64,000 nucleotides of DNA from Neocallimastix lanati (nom. inval.). Lineage: Eukaryota; Neocallimastigomycota; Neocallimastigomycetes; Neocallimastigales; Neocallimastigaceae. Under the pieces are notes generated by a model that saw nothing but the letters and a program-made list of their open reading frames with translations, searched no databases and was not told where the DNA came from. Position 1 is the stretch's first letter. The number at the start of each line of letters is the position of its first letter. This document shows positions 22,205-32,954 of the stretch, one piece after another. The stretch lies in NCBI GenBank assembly GCA_016946835.1, contig JACVTC010000133.1, positions 2,501 through 66,500 on the forward strand, read 5' to 3'. The translations under genes and the position numbers were made by a program.

Positions 22205-22560
22205 TCAAGAAGCAAGGCTGAACCCAAAGAAGATATCAGAGACTAAGAGAAGAAGAGATTTTGTCCAAAAGTAGAAACCAAGAATCAGAAACCCGAAACC
22301 AATGGAAACAAAAACCAAGTCCAAAACTAAGAAATCTGAAACCAATGGAAACAGAAACCAAGACCAAAAATAAGAATTCCAAGGAAAACAGAAAGAATCT
22401 AACCAAAAGTGGAAACCTGAAGCCAATAAGATAAGTAGCCAAACAGAAACCAAAAACAAAAGAAACAGAAAATCCGAGAGATTCAAAAAATAAAGTCCAA
22501 AAAGAAAACAAAAAGGCAGTAGACACTAATTCCAAAAGAAAGCTTCAAACCAAACAAAAG
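22205..22560. repeat. Degenerate purine-rich repeats near the 5' LTR
   Basis: On the plus strand, GAAACCAATGGAAACA recurs at 22295 and 22338 (about 43 bp apart), with many looser AACCAAGA/GAAACC copies around. In element sense the region is pyrimidine-rich. Long minus-strand open frames rich in Phe and Leu arise from this bias and are not taken as genes. Confidence 0.5.
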
Positions 22561-22606
22561 GGTAGATATATCAAGGCACGGCGTCTAAATCTTGGGTGTT
22601 TTTTAT

Positions 22607-23248
22607 TATAACAAAATATTATAATAAATATAATAACACTCAAAAAAAAACAAAAATTATTTTATTTTTTATTTATTTTTTTTCTTTTATTATAATTATT
22701 TTATTAATTATATTTATTATAATACTATAAGCCGCAAGGGTTGATATAGTATTAATATTAAAAAAAGTTTTATTAAAAAATTAAGTTTTATTAACTAAAC
22801 AAAATTAAAATAAAAAACACAAAGAAAAGAATATTTGTTAATAAGAATTTTACTCATATTTATATTTTTTTCAAAAGTTAAAGTTATTAAAAAATAAAAA
22901 TAAAAGTTTCTAAAAAGTTCTTAAAAATCGAAAAATTTAGAAAAAATAGAAAACAATAGAATTAAGAATTTAATAGAATAAATTTTAATTAATTAAACAC
23001 AAGAATTATCAAGAAATTCTAGTAATTTCTTGAACTATAAAGAATCTTCTAGATATTTTTTAGAATAAAACTATAAAATAATAATAAATGTGAATCGAAC
23101 CCTAAGTAGTTTGATTCATGGTATTAGTTACTAACAACTATACCAGAAATAATATTTTTTAAATTTAATTATTTGTTTTAAAACTTTATTGAAAAATAAT
23201 ACTAAATATTAAAATAATAAAATAATTGTAATTATTGATTCTGTTATA
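22607..23248 (-). repeat. Ty3 5' LTR
   Basis: 642 bp, matching 15824-16465 apart from one visible base. In element orientation it is upstream of the leader and is expected to hold the promoter. Its right end (CTGTTATA) abuts the TTAAC duplication (23249-23253), after which LINE-1 coding sequence resumes. Confidence 0.95.
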
Positions 23249-23253
23249 TTAAC
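23249..23253. repeat. Ty3 target-site duplication, right copy
   Basis: TTAAC, matching 15819-15823. Confidence 0.9.
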
Positions 23254-25515
23254 TTTACTACGAATATGATTGAAAAAGGGACAATCAATTAACCAATGAC
23301 TTATCCATTGTTTATTACTTTTACAACAGGGACAAAAATTAGGACACATTTGATCTATTATTTTTGCAACTTTAGCAATTCTAACATCTAATCTATATCT
23401 GCTTCGTACTCTCAATAGCCAATAGAAACCATATGAAAGATCAGGATATTCATAATAAAGTTTTATAAATTTTGATGTTTCTTCGAATTTGTTTTTGTCA
23501 TAAAACTCAGCTTTAATAGAATTGATTTTCATATCTCTTTTCCATTAAAAATCCTTGATTTTATTATCGTTATTACCTCTTTTCTCTAGTTTACGTTTAA
23601 GAGTTCTACTTTCTTTTGTCCATGTATATTTTCTAGATTTTGGAATATTATTAACTAAATAGGAAATAATACAATTTGAATCTTTCCACTTATCAAAACA
23701 TTTGACTTGAGACAAAGCACACTTAGCTAACAATGGAGGAATATTTAAATCTTTTGAAATAGAATATACATTAATAAATGATTTGGCTTTTTGTATACAT
23801 GCAATCCATCTTAATCCTTTAATTATTTGTTCTAGCTTTATTTGAACCAAGTAAAGGTGCAAAGTAAGAGACTTTACTAAGTACATAAGAGTTAATAATA
23901 ATCTTCTTAAATGGAATAGGAATTTTGGAATTTGAAAGAAATTTACTAACAGAAAAGAGAGCTTTAGTAACTTTAGAGTTAAGTAATTTAATAATAGGGT
24001 TCAACGATAAGCTTTTATCAAATGGTATGCCTAAATAGGTATAACATTTAGTTATTGGGATTGGTTGACCAGCAAGATAAAAAGTAGGATCTCTTTTATT
24101 TTGAAAAAGAGGTGTGTCTGGTCGAATCACCATCGTTGCACACTTGTTAATTCCAAAATTCATCATATTAAATTTAGCCCATTCATTTACCTTCTTAAGC
24201 ATTTTTTTTAACTTAGTTCTTGATGGTGCGCATAGAACAATATCATCTGCAAAGAGTCCACCACAACATCTAGATTCGCCTAAAGGAATTCCAAGTTCTG
24301 AAAAATCATTAAAAATGTCATTAATAAAAAGATTGAAAAGAATTGGTGATAGTGGACAACCTTGTCTAACTCCTTTCATAATATTAAAAGATTCCGAATA
24401 TTGATCATCAATTTTAACATTGGCTTTGGAAGTCAAATATAGATTTTTAATAAATTGATAACATTTACCTCTAATACCTAAAGCATCTAATTTATATAAA
24501 ATATTACCTATTGGAACAGAATCATATGCCTTTTTTAAATCTAGAAAAGCAAGGTAAGTTTCTATATTATCATTTTTTCTCCTTTGACAAATTTCTCGAA
24601 TTGAAATAAATAAACTAACACATTCTTCTTTAGTACGAAATCCAAATTGCTCTGGCCTAATAAAATTATTTTTAAGTCCATATTCCGAAATTCTTTTGGA
24701 GACTATTTTCGAAATGAGTTTAATACCATTGTTAATCAGAGAGATACCTCGATAATTGTCACAATCAGATAGATCATCTCCTTTTTTAGGAATAGATATA
24801 ATACTTGCTTCATTCCAAGAGTTAGGAAATTCTCCATTCCAAATTCTTGAGTATATCTTCTGTAAACAATTTAAACCAGAAGAAAAATTATTTACTGAAT
24901 TTTCGTCATCCGGAGGAATTAAAGCTTTATAAAATTCAATAGGAATTCCATCCGAGCCTGAAGCTTTATAATTTGGAGTAGCTAAAGTTGCTTCTCTAAT
25001 TTCTTCTATACTAATGTCTTGATTTATATCCCATTCATTGTGTCTCGTATACCTAATTGTACCATTGGAAAATTTATTAGACCATTCGATTAATGCACTA
25101 TTGATATCAGAATGGCTTGAAGCAAGTTTTTTATAGTGATTGTGCCATACTTCTAACTGTTCTTTAGTAGAAGTAGCTAGTTTACCATTTTTGTCCTTTA
25201 CTGGAGAATTTGACATATTTTTAAATTTATCTACTTTTGCTGTGTTTTAAGCCATTTCCAAGCTTTCTTTGGGTTATGAGATTTCATATATTCACATCCT
25301 GTATTGATCCAATGCTGGTATTCAGTTTTCCTATAAATATTACACATATGATGAATAATTTTGCACATTCTATTATATTTATCAATTAATTCTTCAAATT
25401 CATCTAAATTATGATAAGAACCTCTTCTTTTAATGGTTTTATATAATTTCATTTTGAGTTTTTGCAAATTAAATATTTTTTGTGACATATGAAAAAAAGA
25501 TTTTCTAATTTGATA
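23254..25515 (-). pseudogene. LINE-1 linker, reverse transcriptase and Cys/His region (broken)
   Basis: Read on the minus strand from 25515 down: a connector ending at 25231 (KTQQK), a frameshift in an A-run, then a reverse transcriptase frame 25216-23819. The RT frame carries KASGSDGIPIEF, ISIPKKGDD, RGISLINNG, EQFGFRTKEEC, LDLKKAYDSVPI, RQGCPLSPILFN, the catalytic FADDIVL and YTYLGIPFDKS. Two more shifts (about 23830 and 23540) lead into the C-terminal part with a CPCC...H...C zinc-type motif (23275-23345) typical of LINE proteins. The frame then breaks at the Ty3 insertion and continues at 15823. Motif spacing is normal; only small indels inactivate it. By family it would perform target-primed reverse transcription. 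Confidence 0.88.
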
Positions 25516-26464
25516 TTGACGTGATATTAAGTTCCTTAGCAATATTGAATGAAGTTGAAATAAATTTCTTAGAAATATCATCAATACTAATATTAGGATC
25601 TGGAATTACTTCCTCTAAAACACTAAAATAGTTGTTGTCTAAAATTGATTCTTTTTCATTTATACATTTTAATCTATCCCATTTAACTGTCTTTTTAGGC
25701 AGAGAGAAAGAATTATCTGAATTAACTGATGAAATACATTTACCTTTTATTAATAAAGGATTATGATCCGAAATGGGGGGAAAGTCAATAAAAATACCAT
25801 ATGAAAGTAAATCTAACATATGATCATTGACAATCGCATGATCTATATCAGATTCTCTATTACCTCTACTCCATGAAATTGGGGAGCCCCATAAGAAAAG
25901 AATTTTCCAATTACTAAATTTAGAGAGCAAATTACCTAATTTCTCAGTAGGTAAATTAAAATCACCAACCAACATTGAAGGATGAGAAAAGTGACTATTT
26001 AACCACAACAATATTTCAATTCTAGCAGCTCTAGCATGAAGGCTATGGCCACTATGAGGTACGTACACATTACCAATAGAACATTTAGTGAAATTCCAAA
26101 AATTATAAGTATACAAGGAAATAATATACTCATAAGTGTTGTTTTCAAGAGAGGCTTGACAAGAATTATGAAACCCTATATAAAGTCCTCTTTTACCGGG
26201 AATTTCATTATTAGCTTTTTTGAAGAAATGTTTATATTTTTTTAATGAAACTCGACACGGATATTTACTGCTAGAACCTGAACCATTTTCTGTTTCTTGA
26301 AAGCATAAGAAAAGTGGTTTGTACATTGAAATAAAGAATTCAACACTGTCTTTTTTATCAAAGTTCCATCCATTAGTATTCCAACTGACACATAGAGAAA
26401 ATTCTTTAACTGTAATATTATTAATATGAGTGTTATTAATATTATTAGAATTATTATAATTGAT
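25505..26464 (-). pseudogene. LINE-1 AP-type endonuclease domain
   Basis: The frame after the stop at 26465 reads SLCVSWNTNGWN, LFLCFQETENG, VYVPH-type sequence, SMLVGDFNLPTEKLG, ESDIDHAIVND and PPISDHNPLL. These are the ordered metal and catalytic motifs of the endonuclease/exonuclease/phosphatase fold used by LINEs to nick their target. It is in the same frame as the upstream 211-codon segment, and in LINE-2 the two parts are joined, so the TAA at 26465-26467 looks like a nonsense mutation. The frame ends at a shift near 25515. Confidence 0.85.
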
Positions 26465-27100
26465 TTAACTGGAATTTGAATTTGAATCTGAACTTGAAAT
26501 TGAATTTAAACATAAATTTGAAATTGAACTTGAACTTGTACTTGATTTTGAACTTGTACTTGAACTTGTACTTGAACTTGTACTTGAACTTGAACTTGAG
26601 CTTGTACTTGAACTTGTACTTGAACTTGAACATGAATCTGTATTTGAACTTGAATTTGAATTTTGACTTGAATTTGCATTTGAATTTGAATTAGTGAATA
26701 AGTTGATATTATATGATGAATTCAATTTTTCTGATAAGGCAAAATGTTTCATTTTGAGAGAAGAAAAACTGTATTTATGATTCCTTTTGCTACAATTAAT
26801 AACATTAATTGAAGCACGTTTGAAACTATTAACAATACAATCGGTAATAGATGTTATTTCGTCTTCATTACCTACTATTTTAATTTTAAAGAATACATCA
26901 TTAAAATTAGCAATACGTTTAACTGATAAAACCTTATTATTTAATTCATTCAGAGTTTTCTTTAAATGTCTTCTCATTTTGATTTCTGGCCAAGATCGAA
27001 GTCCGCGGATAAAGAGTAGTTTCGTATTTTCCATTGGAATACCGTGGTACCTTGAACCTCTTAGAATGAAATTCTTATTTCTTATATATTGGATTTCCAT
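26465..27100 (-). pseudogene. LINE-1 N-terminal domain with Ser-rich tail
   Basis: 211 codons beginning MEIQYIRNKN. Residues about 25-115 (LLFIRGLRSWPEIKMRRHL ... FKIKIVGNEDEI) look like a small alpha/beta RNA-binding-type fold; the equivalent in LINE-2 is recognisable (FIHDLQSW). The remainder is a Ser/Asn/Thr-rich tail written in tandem CTTGAA/CTTGTA hexamers (26480-26690). It ends in TAA directly ahead of the endonuclease in the same frame. It is either a separate ORF1 or, more likely from LINE-2, the N-terminus of one long protein now split by a stop. Confidence 0.7.
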
Positions 27101-27757
27101 AATAGTAATAAAAAATTAAAAATTAATAAACTAAAAAAATAAAAAATAAAAGTCAGTTTTTATTATAAAGTCTTGAGTATAATGAGAATTGTAATAATTT
27201 TATATCTTTTTTGGAGTAAATAATTTCGATAATTAGTAGTTTGTTGAACGATTGAAAAATAATTTGATTTAGCACTTTTTTCAATATATTATTTAATTTG
27301 AATATCATAAAGTATTTAATGACTAAGATTGAATTGATGAAATATAATGTCACAAAATTAGTAAAGAGTTAAATAAATTACTACAAGATTTAGAGTGAAT
27401 CAATCTCTTACAACGTTATACATGAAATATATAGTTGAAATACAATTGAATACAGTAGATTCTTACATGAAAATAGTATTACTACATGAAAATAGAATTA
27501 CAATGAAAATATATTATTTATTCTTGGGTGTAACTTATTTAACAATGTTCCAAGAATGCACCATTATATTCCGCAGTGAATGTTCACCAGAAATTTTACC
27601 AATAACATTACCATTGCGCATAATGTTATTAATTAACACAAAATATAACTTTACTACTATTTTGCACCAGTACTGTGGATCTACTTTATAAGAGTAAAGT
27701 TAATTCCCCTTGCAGGCGATTTAAATACATAAATCGAGTACACCCCTGCTCGGGGAA
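27101..27757 (-). other. LINE-1 5' untranslated region
   Basis: A minus-strand leader upstream of the first Met at 27100. It shares the motif GAGTGAATCAATCTC followed by CTACA or TTACA (27391-27410) with the LINE-2 leader (32570-32590). The last 54 bases form a strong hairpin listed separately. No gene. Confidence 0.7.
27704..27757 (-). ncRNA. Three-tiered hairpin at the extreme 5' end of LINE-1
   Basis: TTCCCC (27704-27709) pairs with GGGGAA (27752-27757), GCAGG (27712-27716) with CCTGC (27745-27749), and CGATTTA (27717-27723) with TAAATCG (27730-27736), all nested. The outer stem ends exactly at the element boundary set by the target-site duplication. Nested order does not match the double-pseudoknot order of HDV-like LINE ribozymes, so I call it only a structured 5' end. 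Confidence 0.6.
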
Positions 27758-27802
27758 ATTAAAGGTAAGTGCATATTGAAAACTTATATTTATCTTCCAA
27801 GG

Positions 27803-27803
<1 letters not shown>
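27758..27803 (+). pseudogene. Plus-strand LINE relic, middle part
   Basis: Begins with the second ATTAAAGGT and reads IKGKCILKTYIYL, continuing the frame from 15029; it ends with the TATCTTCCAAGGC target site of LINE-2 (27791-27803). These 46 bp lie between the two minus-strand LINEs. Confidence 0.75.
27791..27803. repeat. LINE-2 target-site duplication, left copy
   Basis: TATCTTCCAAGGC; identical 13 bp at 32955-32967. The base before it differs on the two sides (T and G), so the length is exact. Confidence 0.9.
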
Positions 27804-27843
<40 letters not shown>

Positions 27844-27941
27844 CTTAGAGAATAACTTTATTTAATTTATAATAATAATAAAATTACAAGATTTTAAAGG
27901 AAAAAAAAAATAATAAAATACATGAAATAAAATATTATATA

Positions 27942-28259
27942 TTATAAAATTATAAAAAGTGCGTTAGAAGCAATAGCCTCTAACTTTTCCCATTCCTCGA
28001 TAATAACACCACGTCCATTATTGCGAGTAATAATTTCAGTATTAGTGTTATCAATCGAATCTGTATCTGGAGGTGAAAATCCATGCCTTATCATTTCGAC
28101 GTCGACGCTCTTGGTAACGGTAGATTCAACGGAATACCATTTCATCATCAAACTAAAAGATCGACAAATTAATGGTATTACGTTTGTTAGAAACTCCGCA
28201 ATCCCCACAAAATACGGAACAGTTGACGAAGTTGAACTTTGTTTAAAAAATATTGTCAA
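27942..28259 (-). pseudogene. LINE-2 C-terminal tail
   Basis: This frame continues the reverse transcriptase protein after a shift near 28255 (…VDNIF then KQSSTSS). It reads FLTNVIPLICRSFS, a VESTVTKSVDVE stretch resembling the TTKSVNAEETV of LINE-1, and an acidic end. Domain of unknown role. Confidence 0.65.
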
Positions 28260-29940
28260 CTAATTGTCTTTGTTCCCCATCATTAACTTTAATTTTTGAA
28301 TATATTGAACGCCCACCAAGAAGTGCACTCAATATATAATAATAAATATTATTATCATAATTCTTTTCTGAATCTAAAGAAACATCCAAGGATTTTTGTT
28401 CAATTATCATTGCAAACTTCAAAAAGAGATCATCTAGAAAAGGTAAAGATTTATTTCTGAAATTTTCCAATTCTTTACAGGCAAAGATCCAGTGAGAAAA
28501 GCTAGGTACACTAACACCACAACAAGGGCAACATTTATGGCAATCTTCTGAGACGATTTTTCTTTTAATGGAAATACTAATGTCAAATTTAAAACTACAC
28601 CTAATTCGTGAAATCCAAAAGAATCCCAACTGATACTTAGGATATTGAAATGTTAAGTTTTTGATTTCTGAAATAAATCCAAAATCATTCTCCTTGTAAA
28701 TAATTGCTTTTTTTGCTTTTGAGGGTTTGAAGACATTCCTTTCCCAATAAAACTTTTTAATTTCACTTGTTTTTTTACCTTTTAATTTCCTATCCAAAGT
28801 TCTTGATTCTTTAGTCCATGAGTAATGTGACATAGTAGGAATATTATTAGTGAGATGATTAATAATACATGATGAATTTTTCCATTTTCTAAAACATCGT
28901 AATTGAGATATAGCACAGATAGCTGAAAGAGGAGGTATTCTCAATTCACGAGTAATATCATAGAGACTAACAGAAGAATTGCGAGATTTAAATCCGTAAC
29001 TCCAATAAAGTCCTCTATTAATAATTTTTTGAGCTATAGAACATCTGCTCTTATTTGAACCAAAGAGAGGAGCATAATATATAACAAGACTAAGAATAAA
29101 CGAAATTAAAACATATTTCTTCAATGGGAGAGGAACAGATTTATTAATAAGAAATCGAAAGTACAAATTTAACTTAACATTTAAATTACTGTTTAATTTG
29201 GATTGTATAGGTTTCAGTGATAAAGATTCATCAAAAGGAATACCAAGATAGGTATAGTTGTCAGTTTTAGGTAATTTTTTACTACCAATAAAGAAAGATG
29301 GATCTTCATAGTTTATCGGTTTAACAAAGTTAATCGGTTTTACAACAAGAGTAGCACACTTATTAATTCCAAAAGTCATTTCATTTTTAATAGCCCATTC
29401 ATGAACTTTATTCAAAATTTTCTTAAGAGCTTGTTTAGATGGAGCAACTAAAACAATATCATCCGCAAAAAGTCCACCACAACAATATTGAGAATCTAAA
29501 TATACACCATACTTATTACAATTATCCAGTACATCATTAATGAACAAATTGAATAAAATAGGAGATAGAGGGCATCCTTGTCTAACACCACGATTAATCG
29601 AAAATTCTTCTGAGAGATTACCATTAAAAAAAGCACGAGCTTTAGAAGATAGATAAAGATTCTTTAAAAACAGATGACATTTATCTCTAATTCCTAAGTT
29701 ATATAATTTGGTCAAAATATTAAAGATAGGTACTGAATCATAGGCTTTTTTAAGATCGAGAAAAGCAAGATAAGTAAAATTTCCCTGAAATTTTCTTCTT
29801 TGACATATCTCTCTAATTGAAATATATAAACTTATGCATTCTTTTTTATTTCTAAATCCAAATTGTTCAGGTCTAACAAATTTATGTTCAAGGGCATATT
29901 TAGCAATTCTATTAGTAACAATCTTTGAAATAATTTTTAA
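28243..29940 (-). pseudogene. LINE-2 reverse transcriptase and Cys/His region
   Basis: The frame opens after a one-base loss near 29942 (INVG becomes INVA-stop). It reads KIISKIV, RPEQFGFRNKKEC, LAFLDLKKAYDSVPI, LGIRDKCHLFLKNLYL, RGVRQGCPLSPILFN, the catalytic GLFADDIVLVAPS, GINKCATLVVKP and YTYLGIPFDES. A long connector follows, then CCPCCGVSVPSFSHWIFAC, a zinc-type motif, and LLGGRSI. All core RT motifs are intact over more than 550 codons. Confidence 0.88.
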
Positions 29941-31106
29941 GCCACATTAATAAGAGAAATATCACGATAATTGTTACAATCCGAAAGATCTCCTTTTTTT
30001 GGAATTGATATTATAGAAGCCGAATTCCACTCTTCAGGGAAGTCACCATCCCAGATTTTGTTAAATAAAGAAAGTAAACATTTAGCACACTTAGAGTAGT
30101 GATCATCTGAAGAATCATATTGATTATCGGATAAATCAGATTTACTAAAGAAGGCTTTAAAAAATTCAATCGGAATACCATCGGGTCCAGGAGCTTTATT
30201 ATTTTTCATTTCAAGCACAGTGTTTTGAATTTCTTCCATAGAAATAGAATCATTAATATCCCAAGTAGGATTGTTATTAGGATTAATTCCAAATAAACTT
30301 ACCCAGTATTCATTATCCAAACTGTGTTGAGTAACATCAGAAGCTAGTTCACTGTAATTATCAGCAAATCGATTTAATTGATCCGAATGAGAGAATAAAA
30401 AGTTACCCTGCTTGTCCTTTAAAACACTTGACGAAATAGAATTAGAGTACATAGGGTGAGATAGCATCTTTAATTTTAACCAAGCACTCCTAGCATTTTT
30501 ATTACGAAAATCATTACATGCATATTCTATTGACTGATGAAATTGTTTTGATTTAATAGAAAACTTTATTGATCTGACTTTACCACATATATTTTTATAC
30601 TCACGAAGCAAATTTAAAAATTCATCAAGCTTTTCAAGATTAGAACCTAAAGAAAAATTTTTGATTTCATTAAATGCAACATGTTTTTCATGAGAAAGTT
30701 TCTTGATATAATAAGGGCAGTGGAAAGCTGAGCCTTTAAGATCACAAGGAACTCTAGCATGAACTTTATCACCAACTTTATTAGTTGTTTCTATAAATTT
30801 GTTGACCATTTCATTAGAACTTAATTCTTTATTATTATCAAATTCATTAAGAAGAATTGAGAAGTAGTTACTTGAGAATATTTCATTTTGCTTTTCATTA
30901 CACATGTGTTGGGACCACTTGAATCTTCTAGAAGGAATAGGAGCACGAAAACCTTCTGAGTCATCTTTCTTACAGGAAAGGATAAGAGGGAAGTGGTCAG
31001 ATATATCATTGAATGTACTACAAACAAATACCTTATTAATGTATTCCTTCATTTTACAATTAAATAAAACATGATCAATACAAGACGATCTACCATCCCG
31101 AGCCAT
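29937..31106 (-). pseudogene. LINE-2 endonuclease end, connector and RT start
   Basis: Starts with DGRSSCIDHVLFN and SDHFPLILS (the last endonuclease motifs), then a Lys-rich connector, then APGPDGIPIEFFKAF, EEWNSASIISIPKKGDLSDC and NNYRDISLINVA, ending at the frameshift near 29942. Compared with LINE-1, one base is missing in the GTGGCT region. Confidence 0.85.
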
Positions 31107-31126
31107 GTGAAGTTTTTAGTGAACCA

Positions 31127-31582
31127 CTAATGAGATGATTTATTAAGTAAACTATCTAATTGGGATTTAGACATAATAAAGTCACCTACAAGAATAGAAG
31201 GTGTATTAGTATGTTTCTTTATCCAATTAGTAATTTCTGAAAAGGCATTCTTTCTTTCATCCTTATGAGTGACCGTAGGAACATAAATATTACCAATAGT
31301 GCATTTAATTCCCCAAAAAGAAGTAATGTTGACAGAAATGATATACTTATATTCAAAGGGATCAGGAGAAAATGAACAAGAACGATGTATACTTATACTA
31401 AGACCTCTCATACCGGGTATATTTGGATCAGCTTTTCGTAAAATTGAATTATAGTGAAACAGAAATGGGTAATTATTTGAATGTACATTGGCTATTACCG
31501 ACCTCTTGCAAGCAAATACAGATGGGTTTAAAAATTTCATTGAAGTATCTAATGCCATCACGTTTTTCATCATTCCATCCAT
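31127..31582 (-). pseudogene. LINE-2 endonuclease, middle part
   Basis: Contains GMRGLSISIHRSC, IGNIYVPTVTH and SILVGDFIMSKSQL, corresponding to the LVGDFN metal-binding block of LINE-1 (here FIM replaces FNL, a likely damaging change). It shifts frame near 31485 from the N-terminal segment and again near 31110. Confidence 0.8.
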
Positions 31583-32030
31583 TAATGTTCAAACTGACAC
31601 AAAGATTAAAGAACTGAGTAGACGGTGAGTAAATATTATTATAAAGAAAATCTTTAACCATTGATTTAGTTTCAAAAGAAAAAAATTTGTTGTTAAATTT
31701 CTTAACTTCACTGAAAGTTCTGATTTTGTCGGTTTTGATCCAATTAATTTTATTGATTGGAAGGCAATGGGTAAGAAGAAATAAAATATTTAGGTAATAA
31801 GTGGGTTTATCATAGTTTATCCTTAAAATGAAGTAATTTTCCATATTAGGTGTGTGTGTTTTTGTAATTCCATGAACTATTTCATTGCAATTGGAAATAC
31901 GTTTACTAACAGACCATGATTGAAGATCATGAATAAAGATAAGAATGAAATCTTTATTCTGAATATCGTATCTTCGAAAGCCACGCCGCAAAACAGGTAT
32001 AGTTGCTGAATTTGAAGAAGTATTATCCAT
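31473..32030 (-). pseudogene. LINE-2 N-terminal domain fused to endonuclease start
   Basis: 185 codons beginning MDNTSSNSATIP. FILIFIHDLQSW matches the LLFIRGLRSW of LINE-1. The frame runs without a stop into NLCVSLNINGWN and ICICLQEVGNS, the first endonuclease motifs. This shows that the clade encodes one protein and not two. A frameshift near 31485 ends it. Confidence 0.8.
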
Positions 32031-32954
32031 TTCAAGAAAGCCTATAAAATAAAATAAAAGAAGAATAAAAAAATAATAAAAATAATAAAAAAAAAAATAG
32101 ATAAAAAAAAATTTTTTTTTTTTTTTTTTATATATATATATAATAAAATAAAATAAAAAATAAAAGAGAAAATAAATTCCCTTTAAATAGTAAATAAAAA
32201 ATATTGGTGTTGAATATTTGAAAGCTTGAAATATATAATCGTTCTTGATGATTTAATAGATTTTAGATTTTGTAAATAATTGATTTTATCCAGTATTACT
32301 GATATAATATTTATAAATTTACTAAAGGGTTAGAAATTTATTGATACAAGATTACTTGTATATACTGTTAAAATGAATAATTGTTTCTTTTTATCTTTTG
32401 ACTGATTGTAATTCTTTCAATTAATAAAGCGCTTTAAGATGTTAAAAATTTTCTGTTGAATAATCATAAATTAGCTAAAAGTATATTTAAAAAGAAAAAA
32501 TATTAGTAGAGAAAGACTATATAAAAGATTCCCATCCGTTAAATAATGTCTTAAACACAAGCTTTGGAGTGAATCAATCTCCTACATTTCCATTTTACAA
32601 TAGCTACATGAAAGTATAAATAATACTATAGAAAGATACATATACAAAATAATGCTAAAGTAAAAAATACAATAGATTCATTACAATGATAATATGTAGA
32701 AACTACATGATATTATTAATTATACAACTCCAATGTTACCACATATCCAGTTTAAAACACTATAAACATTAGGTTCACTTTCTACAGTCTTCCAGTATTC
32801 CAGTTTTCTCTCTTCGTACTAGAAGCCACTTTAGAAAGGATAACCATCGATTATCATCAGAATCACAGAAAGCTGTAATTAGTACACCTGATATAGGTTA
32901 TTCCTTTTCCATCAACCCTCCATGGAGCTGGAAAAACAGTCCACATCATTGGGG
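32031..32954 (-). other. LINE-2 5' untranslated region
   Basis: Non-coding leader with T/A tracts near the start codon (32110-32130), the motif GAGTGAATCAATCTCCTACA at about 32571-32590 shared with LINE-1, and a more GC-balanced 5' part (32740-32954). Confidence 0.65.

Larger units (their letters stand above)
20805..22606 (-). other. Long 5' leader of the Ty3 element
   Basis: About 1.8 kb between the 5' LTR and Gag, or 1.2 kb without the 602-bp insertion. It comprises a pyrimidine-rich repeat near the LTR (22200-22560), the solo-LTR-like insertion (21519-22120), a GC-richer structured block (21061-21420), then T/A tracts before the start codon. Sequence right after the 5' LTR in element sense begins ATAAAAAACACCC; I could not match it to a tRNA 3' end. 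Confidence 0.7.
15824..23248 (-). mobile_element. Full-length Ty3/gypsy chromovirus-type LTR retrotransposon
   Basis: A 7425-bp element with two 642-bp LTRs (15824-16465 and 22607-23248) and a 5-bp target duplication TTAAC (15819-15823, 23249-23253). A polypurine tract abuts the 3' LTR and one intact 1442-codon Gag-Pol frame ends in a chromodomain. In reading the LTRs side by side I saw one difference (AGAAAGAAT versus AGAAATAAT), which implies recent insertion. No tRNA-type TGG primer site follows the 5' LTR; by analogy to Tf1-type elements self-priming is possible but not shown. It sits inside LINE-1. Confidence 0.95.
15032..27757 (-). mobile_element. LINE-1: non-LTR retrotransposon (minus), interrupted by a Ty3 element
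   Basis: The poly(A) tail is seen as 40 T at 15032-15071. ATTAAAGGT occurs immediately on both sides (15021-15029 and 27758-27766) as target-site duplication, and the plus-strand relic reads across the joined flanks in frame. Without the 7.4-kb Ty3 insert and its duplication, the element is about 5.3 kb. Order on the minus strand: structured 5' end, N-terminal domain with Ser-rich tail, AP-type endonuclease, reverse transcriptase, Cys/His motif, Asn/Ser repeat, C-terminal tail, 3' UTR. One nonsense codon and several frameshifts make it inactive. Confidence 0.88.
27804..32954 (-). mobile_element. LINE-2: full-length but inactive non-LTR retrotransposon (minus)
   Basis: A poly(A) tail appears as 37 T at 27804-27840. 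The 13-bp sequence TATCTTCCAAGGC is present at 27791-27803 and 32955-32967 as a perfect target-site duplication. Length is 5151 bp. Domain order is as in LINE-1, with the N-terminal domain fused to the endonuclease. Several frameshifts split the coding region into five overlapping frames. LINE-1 and LINE-2 proteins are clearly related but diverged and their extreme 5' ends differ, so they are separate families of one clade. Confidence 0.9.

Noticed and set aside
22205-22535. Two hydrophobic minus-strand frames of about 95 codons
   Set aside because: Products of the pyrimidine-rich repeat in the Ty3 leader; overlapping in two frames with Phe/Leu/Ser bias and no family resemblance.
23209-23253. 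Continuation of the LINE-1 protein as VNITESIITIILLF
   Set aside because: These residues are read from the Ty3 LTR; the real continuation is at 15823 after the TTAAC target site.
25505-25584. Overlapping frames taken as separate genes in LINE-1
   Set aside because: They are one protein interrupted by a small indel; motif order continues from one frame into the other.
27704-27757. HDV-like self-cleaving ribozyme at the LINE-1 5' end
   Set aside because: Stems are strictly nested; the HDV order needs an interleaved pseudoknot, which I cannot find.
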